Shown: positions 42,567 through 56,500 of the stretch, in pieces
Layout: every line of letters begins with the position of its first letter
Numbering within the stretch: the stretch's first letter is position 1
Origin: Calliopsis andreniformis
Lineage: Eukaryota > Arthropoda > Insecta > Hymenoptera > Andrenidae
Length of the DNA: 64,000 bases
Assembly: GCF_051401765.1 (NCBI RefSeq)
Contig: NC_135064.1
Coordinates: 29,114,001-29,178,000 of the forward strand
Direction of reading: 5' to 3'
Program-made: the position numbers and the translations under genes
Notes under the pieces: model-generated
Told to the model about the DNA's origin: nothing
The model's input: the letters and a program-made list of their open reading frames with translations, nothing else
The model's database searches: none

Positions 42567-44720
42567 AAATCACTTTCGATACACATATTACAGGCATGTA
42601 TATGTCCCATAAGAGAGCGCAAAGAATTCCCTCCCTTACATCTTGATTTCAGAAATGTGTTTTTCCGCGTTAATGCACATACAAAGATGCACCTACTCTT
42701 GGGCAGCGTCGTTCTCATACTCGTCACCACTTCGTCGCTATATGGAAAAAACGAAAAGCGGCTAGCATGCATAAAGGATGCATTGACGTCTAGGTAGTTG
42801 TGTGGTTGTTTTTTGTTGCCGCTTCAGCACTCGTAGTGCAGCTATAGATTCTCACGAAAAGAACCACAACCCAACGTGTTATCTCGAAATAAAGAAAAAA
42901 AAGGAAAATTTCACTTGAATGCTTGTAGCTACGAAATTGTTTGCTGGAATGCGTCGCGATAAAATGCAATGCTTTTCCCAACTGTATTATGACGTCATTT
43001 CTAGCTTTTGCGACTAAAGTTTCTTGATCATTCGATACGCTGGCAGTTTCTGAAAAAGGATATGAATAGGCAAGCGTGGGTCACATTTCGATAAAAAGGG
43101 TCTAATGTGAAAACTTGTCGTACTTCGTAAGTATTTAGAACAGCCGATATAAGTAGATTAAATTACACGTAGAAAATCAAGTAACTGAAACGAAAGAGTG
43201 AAAGATATTTAAATATGTACGTCTTGTGTTAAGCAGAAGAACGTGTTGCTTAGCAAAACAGATTGTACTTATACGAAGCAACGCTTTCCGGCTTCTCGCC
43301 GACCCGTAAGGATAATGCGGCAGACGATAACAATAATTATTCGCCTCGTGGTGCTCGTAATTGCCGAGTGTAACTCATAATTCCATGATGTCTGCCGCAT
43401 GTACGAAGTTTGTTGCTGCTACGGAAACTTACTCTGTACCACGGTTATTTCTTTAACTTTCCTTTTTCACTCCCAAGATGCTACGAATAAATGAACTTCT
43501 ATCGAACGATACCTTCGCTTCTCCAATTTTCTTCGCATTTTCATCCTCGCTCTTCTGATAGGCCTTGCTCTCTATTTAGTTAGTATATCAACAAAACTCC
43601 ATACTACCTTTATCCATGTCTCGTTTGGCTGGTTGCCGCTAGCGTTTCACGCGATAACACTGAGATTATTGCTCAGACGGTAAGAAGAACTTCCATTCGA
43701 CCTTGCTTTATAGTTACGGGTAACGAAGAAAGTTGGTCAACACTGAACGTTTACGAGATGCTCTGTCGATGAAGATAAAGCGAAGCGTTGGAATTGTTGC
43801 GATATTGTCGAAATTTTGACTAGACACTAGATTACTCTTCATTAGTTTATCACGAACAAGTGCAATTGAAAGGATCGATCGATAACTAAGTTGTATAATT
43901 CGAGAGAGCATTTCAAATGTTTGTAGTTAATTGGCTCTTATGTGAAGCATGCACTGTCGAAAGATACTATCCCATTTGCCAAGTTATTAACTATGCCGTG
44001 GAATCGAAGTTTATTTAATTGTATCAATTATGCAAGAAACGTTCTCTGTCTTGCTGTCGGTGCCCGAGAAAGATCATCGTAGTTGAATCTAGGATTATCC
44101 GAAATCTGAGCAGCATACGTACAACTACTTCGTAAGTTTCGTCGAAGTCGGGTTCTGTTTATTCACCTAAGATCGTCTGCCTAACCTGGAGGATACCAGA
44201 ATTTCGAGTCTTCCCGGAAGAAAGTTTAGCTCACGGACTATGTTATTACACCCTAACTCCTGAACACCGAACCGACTTCAATTCAAGTATAAACGTTTAT
44301 TTTGAGAAGAAACAATTCTATTCCAGGAATTGACCGAAACAAAAGGAATGATAATTTCAACTGAAAATTTGAAATTTCAAAGTGAAAAAATGAAAATTTT
44401 CGATCGAAAGTTTGCAAATAACTCGCATTTGAAGAAGTAACTGTTCATTCTCGGTTGGCCGTTGCCTGTGCTGAATAGAGGTTTCATCTTTGTCCTCTCT
44501 AAAGAACAAAAAAAGGAATCGACGCGTTACTATAACCCTGGGTGAAACTTGTTATTATTAACTGCTACTTCTTTAATCAATCTTTTCGTATCTGAACGTA
44601 AAGGACTTACGTGAAGGGCGGTGAATTTGACTCGATGCAAAGGAGGAAAGGGCCAGAGAGATAATTGATACGACACTCGTATCGAGTTGGCGAAAATTCA
44701 AAAGGTTGAAGGAAGGAGAA

Positions 44721-44756
44721 GCGAGACGATGCGACGCGACGCGACGCAACGCGCGA
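44721..44756. repeat. Short (gcgac)n array, imperfect
   Basis: Three perfect gcgac units, then gcaac and a shifted gcgcgac. Confidence 0.85.
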
Positions 44757-45194
44757 CGTCTTGGCCATCGAGCCTATCGACATAAAGGAGGATTTTCAAT
44801 TAAGGCATAGCGGTTTCCGAGCGACTCGAGAGAGCGAACAGTGCGGTGTTTCCGTTGAGAGAGTAAAGGAGAGAGCGGTAAAAAGCTTAGCTTAACGCGG
44901 CGAGGGTGTAGATTAACTGACGCGTCCGTGGCTCGCACGCGGCTTGCTCGGGAATGGGAAAAGCTGCTTAGCCGTTGGAGAAGTCTGCAGCCTACACCCT
45001 CCTCTTTTGATTCGCGCAACTTTGCCCGAGGGTCTTGCACAATGCCAACTATAACTTATGCGCCATCCTCTCTCCCTTTCTCCACCTTCTCGTTTCCCTC
45101 CTTCAGTCGAGAGTAGTGGCTGCATTACTTTTTCATCCGTCTCAACCCTCTCGCGGTTTACCTTTGCATACATATACACTCGCGTGCCTTCACT

Positions 45195-45225
45195 GCGACG
45201 CCGCGCCGCGACGCGCCGCGACGCA
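45195..45225. repeat. Mixed gcgac/gccgc pentanucleotide array, imperfect
   Basis: About six pentamers alternating gcgac, gccgc and gacgc/gccgc forms. It lies only about 440 nt from the array at 44721 and combines the unit types of the separate arrays. Confidence 0.85.
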
Positions 45226-48200
45226 CCGTGTCTATTCGCTTTCCCTCCGCCAGAAGTACAGACTTTTTCAATGACATCGTTTCCTAAGCTGTCTCAACAG
45301 GAATGCACCTTGAAAATCTGTTTCACCCGTCGGCCGAGATGCACGGCGATGGCATTCAGTCGACATCTTCGTCAAATTTTCCATTTCTTATGATACCAGT
45401 TTCTTCAAATTGTGCTCGTCAATTTTCTTCCTATTAAAGGTAGAACAAAGAGTTACAGTTCACTGTTCCAGTGACAATATGCCTGTATGTGCATCCCGAT
45501 TAAAAACTTTCAGGTATTCCGCAGAGGCGTGCGGTTGCAAACGCACCGCGTTTTCCGTACCAGTTCTTCCATTCGTATTCATACACGCTTTTTACCCGCT
45601 TTGTCTTTCTTTCCTCCTACATGGCGGGATCATGTTCCATTTTCTTGCTTCTTCCCTTTTTCCACTGAATTTCTTCATTATGTCCATCTTCCAACTTCTC
45701 TCATTTTTCTATAGAGCGAGTAGAGAAACCTACGTAATTTGTGACGTGTAATCAAATTTTTCACACAACTTTTACACCGAATATCGACAAATATTTTATT
45801 TTTTTATTTCAGCTATGAGTTAAATAGAGCTAAAGTCTTAAAAAACGTGAAAAAAGAGTTTGAAATAATGTTTACAAAAGAAAAAGAAAATGATGGGACG
45901 AATTTAACCGCCTGTTTGAAAAAAATAAATTATTTTAGTAACTGTGACTTCATATCGAGGAAATGATAGCTAGCTGTTTGGCTAACACGGTGAAATACAT
46001 ATTCTGGAGTACTCAAGCATTTATATCGTTTCATTTCCAGCAGCTAATACAGTATATCTGTTCCACCATCCTTTACAGTCAAAAACATAATTATATGAAA
46101 GAGTAAAACAGAGTTTTTTGCAAAAAAATTTCTATGCTGAAAACAGTAACAACGTTAACAGAGCTTTTTCAAGTCGGCGAACTGGTTTCCTTATTTTCGG
46201 TAAGATCTGCGTGTACTTGATCCGGCAGATCGACAAAATTCTGCTGTTAATTTGAATCTGGAACATGTTCGTAAGGAAACTTGCGATGAAATCGTGCTAT
46301 CAGATAGCTCCGTTTTTGTTTCCTTTCTTGACGTCTCGCAAAACGAGAGGACTCAGTGGCAATTCAGCTCGGAATGAACAGATTTGTAGGAGAATATAAA
46401 AGAAATGGGAAGCCTTTTCCGCACAGTAATTTTGCTTTACGTATCGCACAAGCGATCCTTTGATACTCGCATTATGTAGGTTAAAAGTAGCACAAGTCGA
46501 TTAAATGGCAATCCTTTTGGTAAACTGGTAAAAAAGTTAAGGAATGAAACTTTAGTGTATCAGTTTTGAATTGTTCGGAAGGTCGTTATTTAGATGAAAG
46601 GAGTTTTATGTTGTAGTACGAATCATGGAATACTTGGTGTACTCCTCGAATACTCTGTGAATTTATTGCCGACGCGACGCAACCGTTCCACCAATTCGTT
46701 TCGGTTCCGTTTCCTTACGTGCTTCCAGCGTAGCGATTACCGAATGCAGTGTTACACCGAATTGGCTGGCTGCTCCGTTGTAATTGAGAGATTAATCGTG
46801 TCAGTGACTATTCTATTTTCCCGAAGACACCATGGCAGAAGCGGCAGAGGAGAAGAAACAAAGTGGTCTAGCGTGTTAGGGACCTACGCGGAATAAAGAT
46901 CGCTGGTAACAGAAACACGCAGCTTTTCTCTCCTCTAATTGGTAGGGGCATGCTCGAAACGAGTCTACATTGTTTGAAAGATACCGAAACGAGGCTACCA
47001 ATGGAAAAGAGTCGTCAGTGAAGCTACGACAAAAAGACTAGGTTCTTATTCCTTAGGTCGTGTCGACTCTTGGCAAATCTTCTGGTCTACAGGACTTCTC
47101 CATTGTACCTCTTAAAGTCATGGGAATAACAGCCCTACCGGTGTATCCGGTGACTGTTCGAAGAATGGCTTTCATGGCAACAGCGTGTAAGCTAAAAAGG
47201 TAACGAGCATGGTACCATGATGGACGCATTGCGCGTCGTCTCTGCGGGACTACTGAAACAATTCTGTGAAGAAACGTTTTCTACAGTTGTTGTACAGAGA
47301 CGATGAACGTGGTGCACTTAAAGCTCGAAAACAGCGAAATGCTTCACTTCTTCTTTAGTACTTAAAGTTCACATTACGAGAGTTACAATTGACCGATATG
47401 AAAATGTCTCGTGTTTCGGACGAATACCAGCTATCATCAAAGGGAACTTCACACAAATATCATAAGGTTGCAAAAAGTATGGTTCAGAATAAATCTATGT
47501 CCATCGCTTATGTATTTTATTGCTTCGGTTCACGCAAAAATCATTTTAAGGCAACGTATCAATTTTCGAGAAAATGAAATTGGCGTTGAGTCCATTAATT
47601 CTTAATTATTTTCACTTGAACACTCGATGTATGTGTACATCCAGGTTTAATGAAGACTGTTTCACACGCAATTGAAACTATTTCTGAAGAATTGAAGAGT
47701 AAATGACATTTTCATGCACTGTATTTCTTTATGCGTGTGTGTTATATTTCAATTTTAAATTTTGCTAAAATTTTAAGGAGCTATCCTACTGTGACACTCT
47801 GAAAGGAAGACAATCCTTAGAAGTTTGCTGTTGCAAAGACTATAGAACATATCATTTTGAAACTTAATGGAATCATTTATTAGCATCTTAAGAGTATTTT
47901 ACAATTTTTTTAAGGAACTTTTTTCTGATGTCATATAGGGACGACTTTGAACTTCTCATACATATATCCACCTTTTTCACTTGAAAAAATTTTGAAATAA
48001 TTTTAAGATGGTAATAAATAATCCTATTAAGATTCAAATTGATGTACTGTATAGTCTCCAAAAAAAATTCCTGAAGACCATCTTGCTTTCGGGCCGTTAC
48101 AGTAAAATAGCCTCTTAAAATAAAAACTATAGTGTATTAATATTTGCATTAAATGTAAAAGTTCCAAGTGAATGCATAGAAATCTGAAAACAGTTAGAGA

Positions 48201-51200
48201 ATGTAAATAAAATACCAAGCTTATAAAATTGAAATAGGAGTATAATTAAAAGGGGATTTAATCATCCAGTGATTGTGTCCATTGTCTCGCATCAACTGCG
48301 AAAGTGAAGTTTCAATTGTCAGACAATTGACAATGAATGAGACATGAATACTGAATACTGAATGTTCACTCGCACTTGTATCGACAGAAAGGTTAAAGAA
48401 AACACTCAACTCTTCTATAGGTTTATGGCCAGCAAAGGATCCCTTGAACTGCCCGTTTTCTAAGCTTCCGTTACTCATTAAGCCTTGGAAGCAGCTATGG
48501 TAGTTGAGTCTCTTGCACGATCTTAGTACTGGTGGATCATCTCGGATCATGAGGATCGTCAGTTCCTGTATCGGATAGCACGGTTCCGAAGAAAACTATG
48601 GAAAGGCGGACTAACTCCCGGGAAAGTGTATCACCTACCAGACACGAGGACAACAAATTCTATTTAAACCAACGACTTAACTTCGTGAAAGGATCAATTT
48701 CTACCGTCTATACGCTATCGTACGATATGGCACGAGGAAGCATAACGCAATTCATATTTTTCGATTTTTTCATGCGTGATATAAAGACGATAACACAGAG
48801 CAAAGTTCATTCTCTGAAAAGTGGAAGAATTTTCTGTGTGAAGTTGCCTGCGGAAAAGTCGTTCGTATGGAAGTTCACTCGTCAGAGGAAATATCTCGAA
48901 TGAAAAGACACTTTTAAAGGTAGAACTCCGTTCGTAAAGATTTCGAGTTACGATCATTTTTCTCCTCGATCCCTGACCGATGGATGAAAGTCGCGGGGCC
49001 AAAAATAAGGTCGGCGGAAGGTAGAAAATGGTTTTTCATCGAATCTTCGAGGTCACGCGTTATTCCAGTGATAGAAACTAATCAACGGGGTGAGGGAGCG
49101 TGAACTTGAAGAAACCGATATGATTCACACTCGCGAAAATATCCTTCTGGAAATAAAAGGAGTCGACTGGATTTCGAGAGGCTAGATTTGATGTATTTTT
49201 GCCGAGACATTGTATTTCGTCGTAACCAATCGGTGTAAGCCACATTTTCTGCAGAAGCCATTCATATACACGTAAGTACCTGTACTTATATATTGTATAT
49301 ATATAATATACCTCATTCATTCGCGTTGTAATGCAACTGAATGCGTACTTTTGCCCATGTCTCTTTCAACCTGTCCTTTCTACCTTATGATCCTTCGCTT
49401 TCCACTCCATTCTTTTCGCCATTTCTTTTATTCCCTTTCATTCCTTAGTCTCCATTTTCGTCCGACACGCCGCGCCGTTTCTATTTCTCTGGTGCACAGG
49501 CAGCCAGCCAACGGACTCGTGGAACTCCGTTCCGCGGAACAGACGTTCCCCAATTATTATTACGAAGGCACAGTTCCAGCCACCACGTCCAATTATATCT
49601 TGCGGAACTAATCTGTAAGTTTCTTTGTTAAATTTCACGTTCGCAACTAGTAACAGGATTTTAGAAGCATATTTTCCCGCACCTCTCGTATCTACGGTCA
49701 CGCGAACCAAGCTCCTCAGATAAAAGAGGAAGCCGAAGATAGCGCAAGTTATTGCTTCGTCACTGCGTTGATAGAAATATTAAGACCTGCCGTTTCCTAC
49801 GATTAATATGTAGTAACCATTCTGTAATCGTAGATAGAGTTTAGGTACATATCTTGCAAGAGTTTCACACTACAATATAATATGAAACTATTGTATAATA
49901 TGAAAGAAATTTGCTATAATACGTGATGTGAGCTGCGACGTAACAGTAACGTGTTCGCACCCTAAAATACTTCCAGAAAGATACACTTTATTCCGTTTTG
50001 TACAATGATATACTCGATATACTTGATAGAAAGGTCCAATAATTATTCTTAACGAATGATAGGCAGCGTCTTCTAGAAAAAATGTAGAGAAAGCAACCGC
50101 TGTGAAAGGCTAGAAGTTCACGACGGCAAGTTTCTTAGGTCACCGATACCTTCGACCTAAACATCGAAACTCATCGCTAAGGTACTCTATTTCGTTTAGT
50201 ATTTTTATAAAGGAGGAAAAAATTGAAAAGGTCGATAAGCGGCGGAGTACGGTGCAGCGCGTTACGTAAGAAGAAACATGCGAGAGATATGTGTTCCTTG
50301 GCTTCACGCGAACGTAAGTAGATGTTCTCCGGCAAACTTTCACCCGGAATAGCATTCTCTTCTCTACAGGCGGCTTGCACGATTCTCACGAATATTTGCC
50401 ATGCACTCCGTTCAACTGCAGCCATATTTATACATTCGATACTCTGAATACCAAAGTATTCGTCAAATGCATTTCCAGACGACTTTTTGAAGTCGTTTTT
50501 TTTAATTTACAGATATGTATATCTAGCGTTTATGCATTTACCTGCTTTCATTCCTCTTTCCTATTCTCCCTTTTTCATCATCAATAGGAGTCGAATTCCC
50601 TGTTGACAAATTTTTCCTGTTTTGCAATATCGCATTTCGACTTAGCAAATATGACATTGCTGTCCAAATCCATCGTCATTATCTCCAAACTAGTTTATTT
50701 TTTACATGAATAGGACACTAGTTTCATAATGCATCTCGCTGTGACATGAGCGTAGTGTTTATGTTGGAGTAAAATTTTCTACCTATCTCTATTTCGTCCT
50801 CGGTTCATGTATTTTTTAGTGAAAGCAATTTCTCATTATCTTATGAATTATTTAGATTGCCGTTTTCAAATTAAGCAACAATTGTTTGGAAAAGTTTGTA
50901 AACGTAAAAACTTATCTTGTACCGTGTTAAAGTGAGTATTTATCATTCCTCACGGAATATAAGTTCAACTTGAAACATTTTCTTATGACCTCGAACAGAG
51001 GAAACCATGTGAATGATCCACTGTAAGTATAAAGTGAAAGTGCGGGACCTAGATCAATGGATCCTTTTTGAAGAGAGTCGAATTTCAAAGATCCAAACAG
51101 GAATGGAAAGATGAAGTGTATAATAATATCTATTGGATATTTATGCAAATATTAAAAAAAAGAGGGAAGATGAAATAAGCGAAAGAATCTAGTAAAAGTG

Positions 51201-52062
51201 TGTAAAAGTGACACGAATGAGTATTCGAAATAAAGTTTCAGTCTTCTTTCGTTATATTGAAACTGTGAAAATACTTTCTCAAGAAGAAAGAAAAATTCTG
51301 TGGAATTTGAAGTTCCGCATAAATAGCCGCTAAGATAGAAAACGCCTGATCGTGGATACGGTGCTTTCATGAAAGCTATCCCAAAATTGAACAAGGCTTA
51401 CGAAGAAAAAATTTAGGACGGAGAGATATCGAAAGAGAGCAGAGAAGGCAATCGTAGTAAATACAAAGCTCGAAAAATTATGCGGCCCGTCTGTGGCGAA
51501 TGTTAAGCGGAACGAATTAAAGTAGCGCGTCTGAATCTTCCTTCTAAAATGCATAATTGATGGGTGGGAAAAAAGAAGGAAAAAGAGGAAGCGGCGTTCC
51601 TGCTTTCTACCTCTATGCAAACTTCTCGTCCAATTATTCGGTCAGCATTTTGAGCAATACCGTTGAACGTACTCGGTAAGAGCAGCATTCAAATTAACTC
51701 GTTAGATCCTAGCGTTATTATACGGCTACATTCGTAGCTCTGAACTAAAAAGGAGGAAAAAAGAACGATCGGACTTCCGTTTGTAAATGATGTCTTCTTT
51801 TTACGAAAGCGGAACTTCCTGTAGCGGAAATTACCTCGCATTTTAACAAATTAAGTCACGTCCGGTGTGAAATTTTTCTTTCGGTCCAATGTGAATGTAG
51901 GATTCGCTAAAAGTACATTCCAGATCCCAGTATAACCCAGGTAGATTTGTTTTCATTTCATTATTCAGATTCTACAAACCTCCTAATACGTTCGCAAAGA
52001 CAAAGCAGATGACCCCTAGAACTGGATACACTGCCCTTTCTGTTTTACAAATTAAATAAATT
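45226..52062. other. Non-coding stretch, no gene seen
   Basis: AT-rich flank downstream of the FAR-like gene. A TA-rich stretch lies near 49,290-49,312. Open frames here have no recognised domain. Confidence 0.45.
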
Positions 52063-52068
52063 TTTATT
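52063..52068 (-). terminator. Candidate poly(A) signal of the FAR-like gene
   Basis: AATAAA on the minus strand, about 200 nt past the TAA stop. It is the first canonical hexamer I find downstream of the gene. Inferred only; no transcript evidence. Confidence 0.4.
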
Positions 52069-52264
52069 CAGTCTTTACCTTTTGAAGAACACATACCTAA
52101 TATATGTATATTTGTATTCTAGTTTCTTAATTTACCATGTTATTGCTACAGGAAGAACTCCCTATATTTGAATATTATTATTATAGCAGTATATTATACG
52201 AAATGGTTGCACGTCCGTGGAACACCTATGGTACTTTCATAGGTACCACAGGGTGGGAGATCAT

Positions 52265-52598
52265 TTACAGTTCCCGGTCGCTGACGAGGACGTGCCGTCT
52301 ATAGGAGAAGAACGCGTATAGAAGGACAGTCGCGACAATAAAATAGAAAGCTAGTCGAAAGATCTTGACTATCTTGATATTGGCTTCGTCCACGCAATGT
52401 TTTCTAGTGCAGGCAGCCGCACACAGGACGTAACTCTCGATGTCGATTTCCGTGGCAAACGGAAATGTATCTTGGTCTTCTGGGGTGAGACGTTTCTGGA
52501 GCTGGTACACGCGATTTCTCTCTGCTGACCATGGTCTCGATGAAATTGACTCAAGGGATCGAAGTGCATTACGAACTCTCTCCTGCTCTTGCAGAAAC
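52265..52598 (-). CDS. FAR-like gene, exon 4 (FAR_C end, membrane helix, stop)
   Basis: Acceptor ttgcttcttcacag. The first G completes an AGG arginine split with exon 3. Residues 299-409 include RVYQLQKRLTPEDQDTFPFA and EIDIESYVLCA, matching the FAR_C pattern 'n...l...l..eD...F.fd...idw..Y'. The tryptophan usually found in 'W.fdn.n' is present slightly earlier as RPWSAERNRV. A hydrophobic stretch at about 379-396 is followed by YRRHVLVSDREL and TAA, consistent with a C-terminal membrane anchor and a short tail, as in many insect FARs. Confidence 0.87.
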
Positions 52599-53486
52599 CT
52601 GTGAAGAAGCAAAGGTTTTTACCTCGACGACTCATCTTTTTTCCCCTTTCGTCTAATACCCCACCACTTCTATTACACCCTACTCTTCGATTCGCATTTA
52701 TTTCTTGCAATGGTAGATCCCCTCGTCCTGTTCTCCTCGTTTCTCCGCGAATGCGTTTTACCTCGCGAATATTTACTGCAAAGGTTAACTCACAACTTTT
52801 GAATTGGGGATGGGTCGAACGAGATCCTGACGTCGCTTCAAATTACGCGAGAACTTTGATTCAAAAGCTATCGATGACTTCGTCGTTTCAATTACAGAAA
52901 AACAAACTTCATTCAACATCTATTACTTAAAATTGAATTAACTTTCGTTAATAAGTTTCACGTCTTTTCGCGTTTCAATATTTTCTGCACTTTATATCTA
53001 AAATAGTGTATGTCCACTTTCGCGAATGTAGGTTAACAATCAGTTTAAGATATCATCCGTGATCATAGATTTCCGATGATCGGAAGTAAATGCAGAAGTT
53101 GTTGAATATCGTTTCACTGCCCGAGGTAATAAGGATTTCTATGCAGTAACCTCGAGATATTTGCTTCATCAGATTTACGATTTACTGAAGAGATACCGAA
53201 TGAAATTTACGAGCAGATACTACTTCCTTGAATGCATCTCTTTTTACAATACGAACAGTAAAAGGCATAAACTACATAGGTACACGTGAAAATTAGGTCT
53301 TTTCGTGACGATAACCCGTTGTATTTGATGATAACGAATGTGCCAAGTCGAAGGATTTGAATAAGTCGAACGTAAATGTCTAGTACCGCTTTAGCAATAT
53401 CCTCCGAAACTGTTGGCTTGGTCCAGGAATCGCGTACAAGTTGAAATTATAACGAACAGTTCTCCATAGCAAAAGAAACGTATTTC

Positions 53487-53537
<51 letters not shown>

Positions 53538-56500
53538 CTGTCACGAATTTTCGTAAAGTTTCACAAGTCGCTGCAGAACCAAACTCGCGATTTTTAAAAG
53601 CAATCAGAGACCAAGTCCGTAAGTTTCCTCGCGAGAAAAACGAGTTCCCTTTCGGCTGTTTGTCTTTTTGTCTCCCTTTCCCTCTGGTACTCTGCCTGTC
53701 CCGTCGAATACCGTGGAAAACCTGTTTACTTTGGTATTCGGCTAAATCGTAGTTTCAGATAACTTTTACTTTTTTACGATTGCATCGCATTTGCCAAGTG
53801 TGCCGCGGTCTTTTCCACGGCGTTGCCGTCTGCAACTGAGTGCATCCGGTGCGCTTCCACGAACACTGTGATCAAACTTTTCTGAAAATCTTCTTCAATG
53901 GTTCTTTCCGGGAAGTTCAGCCACGGATTTCTCCGTCCTCCTCATCCTCGGGATAACTCAACTCCTTCTCTTGCAAATTCTTCCTCGAGGATTGCTTTCG
54001 AATAACTGTCTCGAGGTTTAAGCCGTCGCGTCGCAACGCGGAAATTGACTAGAAATTGTGAATGGACTAAACCCTCGGAATCTAATGAATAGCCACGAAA
54101 AATCCCACAATCACGAAAATCAACTCTTCTGACTGAGATTTTCCGATTGATGCGAATTCAATCCTTCCTTGAGTACGCTATTCAGTCTACCCTTTCACCA
54201 ATCGGTGTATCAACACACTCCCTTTAATGCTATATCGTAAATTTTCAGTTCTTTATACCTCTTCTTCGCTCCGCACAAGCCGAGGATCGTGTCGCAAAAC
54301 ATGGATGGCAAACATTCAAAGAGCAGTACCAGAATCCAATGCACATATGCCACGGTCGTCATCCCGCGCAGCCCAAAACTCGGGTATGTAAACTTTCGAT
54401 TGCCTCGTCCACCCTTCTTAACCAGGTCGCCCCACGTACATCCGATCGGTACCGCATTGTACACCACAGTCCTCCTTGCGTCCTTCCTACAACAGTCAAA
54501 AATCCAATCATATTTTTTTCAAAGCGACACGTAAGGCTATTACGTGGAATTCGTAAAGCATTCCACCCGTATCGTTCAATTGTTTCATCATTGGCGTAAA
54601 TAAAAGCTGATCCCTTAGCTTAAAGGGTAGATTCTTCAACGCGAACACGGCGTACGGAATACGTGACGAATTTAAAACTCCATTTCGTCATGGAGGATCA
54701 CTCTGTGGTAGTTGTACTCCACCTTCTACAACGGGAAGCTTTCTCTTGGAAAAAGCAACGCGATGTAAAGCGGCAGATGCGAAGCAGCAGGACAACAATT
54801 CGTTCTTTCCTTATCGTCGCAATGTTATCGTCAGCTACCATTTTGCCGATGTAAAAAGCGAAGATATACACATTTCAAACGCTTTACCCTCCGAATGAAA
54901 CAATTTGCATTTTTCTCGCAGCAAAGAGAACGAGCCTCCTCCTACACTGGATTTATTTCTTGAATCGTTTCTCTATAGACCAAAAATTACGCAACGCACA
55001 CAAACTACCGATTCGCTAACAAAATGTTTGCTGACGAGCTGGGCTGTGGAATTGTGTTGACTTTTAGAAAACTTTGCAAAAGAGGGGGCAAGACGGTGAA
55101 CTTTTGTTTAGATTGAAGCACGATGAATTCGGCAGTGAAAGCTAAAGGAACAAGCGGAAGTAGAAAATTGTGATTATGACTCTTTTCACATTAACAAGAG
55201 ATACAATTCGCTTCGAATTTCTACGTAGATAATTGCGAGGCTTTTCGTTCTCATACCGCACGTTTTTAATGTTCCAATTGTCTGCAATTGTTTTTACTGT
55301 GTTATGCCGTAACATGTAAAACGCGCAAGTTTCTGAGTATAATTCTTCGGAACGATAGCCAAGGCTATTTGAACCAGTAAACCGCTTTAATGCGACTGCT
55401 CGATGTTGCTTGCCCCAAACATTACGCGTTTAAGCTGTTACCTTTACCTGGCCCTTTCAAAACAGGCTCACATGCTCTCATGAAACGAAACCGCGTTCAT
55501 TTAGCGTTAACTTTAATTGCGACGTTTCATAGCTGTAACAGCTGAATAGGTAGCTATAGGCGCAAAGACTCGCGATTTTCCCCTCTTTACCACCTTAAAC
55601 GATCCACGGTGAACTGAACGTACCATTCAACGCACAGTTCCTTTAGATATTATCTAACGCTCCCTTCATGGATATTTCTTTAATGGTCCTTTACCGTAAA
55701 TATTCCCTTCCTGTCTGTTTAACCTTACGAGTTTGCCAATTTACGTAAGATCGCGTAAGATACTTACCGTGTAATCTTCTCTCTTATGTCAATTAACTTT
55801 CTCTGCTTTTAATGTGCTCAACCGAACGTAGCGAGGGAGAAATTGTTTTATAACAGACTTGCTAACTGTTACGTTTAGTCCACTAGAGGAAAGAACATTT
55901 CTGAACGCTTGGCTGCTCGAAATTTATCGACATTTCTTCACGTTTAACGTTTTCTTGCGTTTATTTATTATTCTCTCGTAAACAATCTCGCATGAGTCAC
56001 TCTTATGTAATTCCTAGATTTCCTTTCGCGGGATCAACGACGCATATTCATACAGTGAGAAGTATATTTCTTTCCTCCTATTTCTAATGTAAGAAATAAA
56101 GGTCGAAATAAAGGTCTGCACTTCTATAGTAGAAAATTACATTTAAACGGTACGGGCCGTGACGAACGTTTTTTGCCAGCTCACCTGATCGGCAAGCAAG
56201 CTCGTTGGAAAGGTAAGTTGAAATGTCATAGGTAAGAGAAAAATGAGTAGAAACTTACAGAGTAGATCGGTCCCAAGCAGCGACGATGAGAGTGTTGACC
56301 GCACAATCGACTGGAATGATTTCTGCTTGAAAGTCAGAGTTGCCCAGAGTGAGGCCCGCCCCCACAATGAAGGCAGTTGATCCTTTGAGGCTGTCGACAA
56401 AACCGGGCATAGGATCGCGGTAAGCAGGAGCAACCAGCGGAATCCGCACCAGGGCGATCGGTCCATCAGGTATGCGTTCGTTCTGCACCACCTCGTTGAT

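Larger units (their letters stand above)
36807..44720. other. Non-coding stretch, no gene seen
   Basis: AT-rich, with a (GA)n tract at 37354-37381, a poly(A) run at 40137-40149 and a decamer tandem at 42541-42566. No coding exon recognised. Confidence 0.45.

Noticed and set aside
47208..47219. 12-bp palindrome catggtaccatg
   Set aside because: Short restriction-site-like palindrome expected by chance in 64 kb; no flanking structure.
54289..54599. Plus-strand open frames over FAR exon 3
   Set aside because: Antisense shadows of a well-supported coding exon.
56143..56258. Extension of reading beyond the exon 2 donor of the FAR-like gene
   Set aside because: The strong gtaagt donor and the in-phase join to exon 3 show the coding part ends at 56259.
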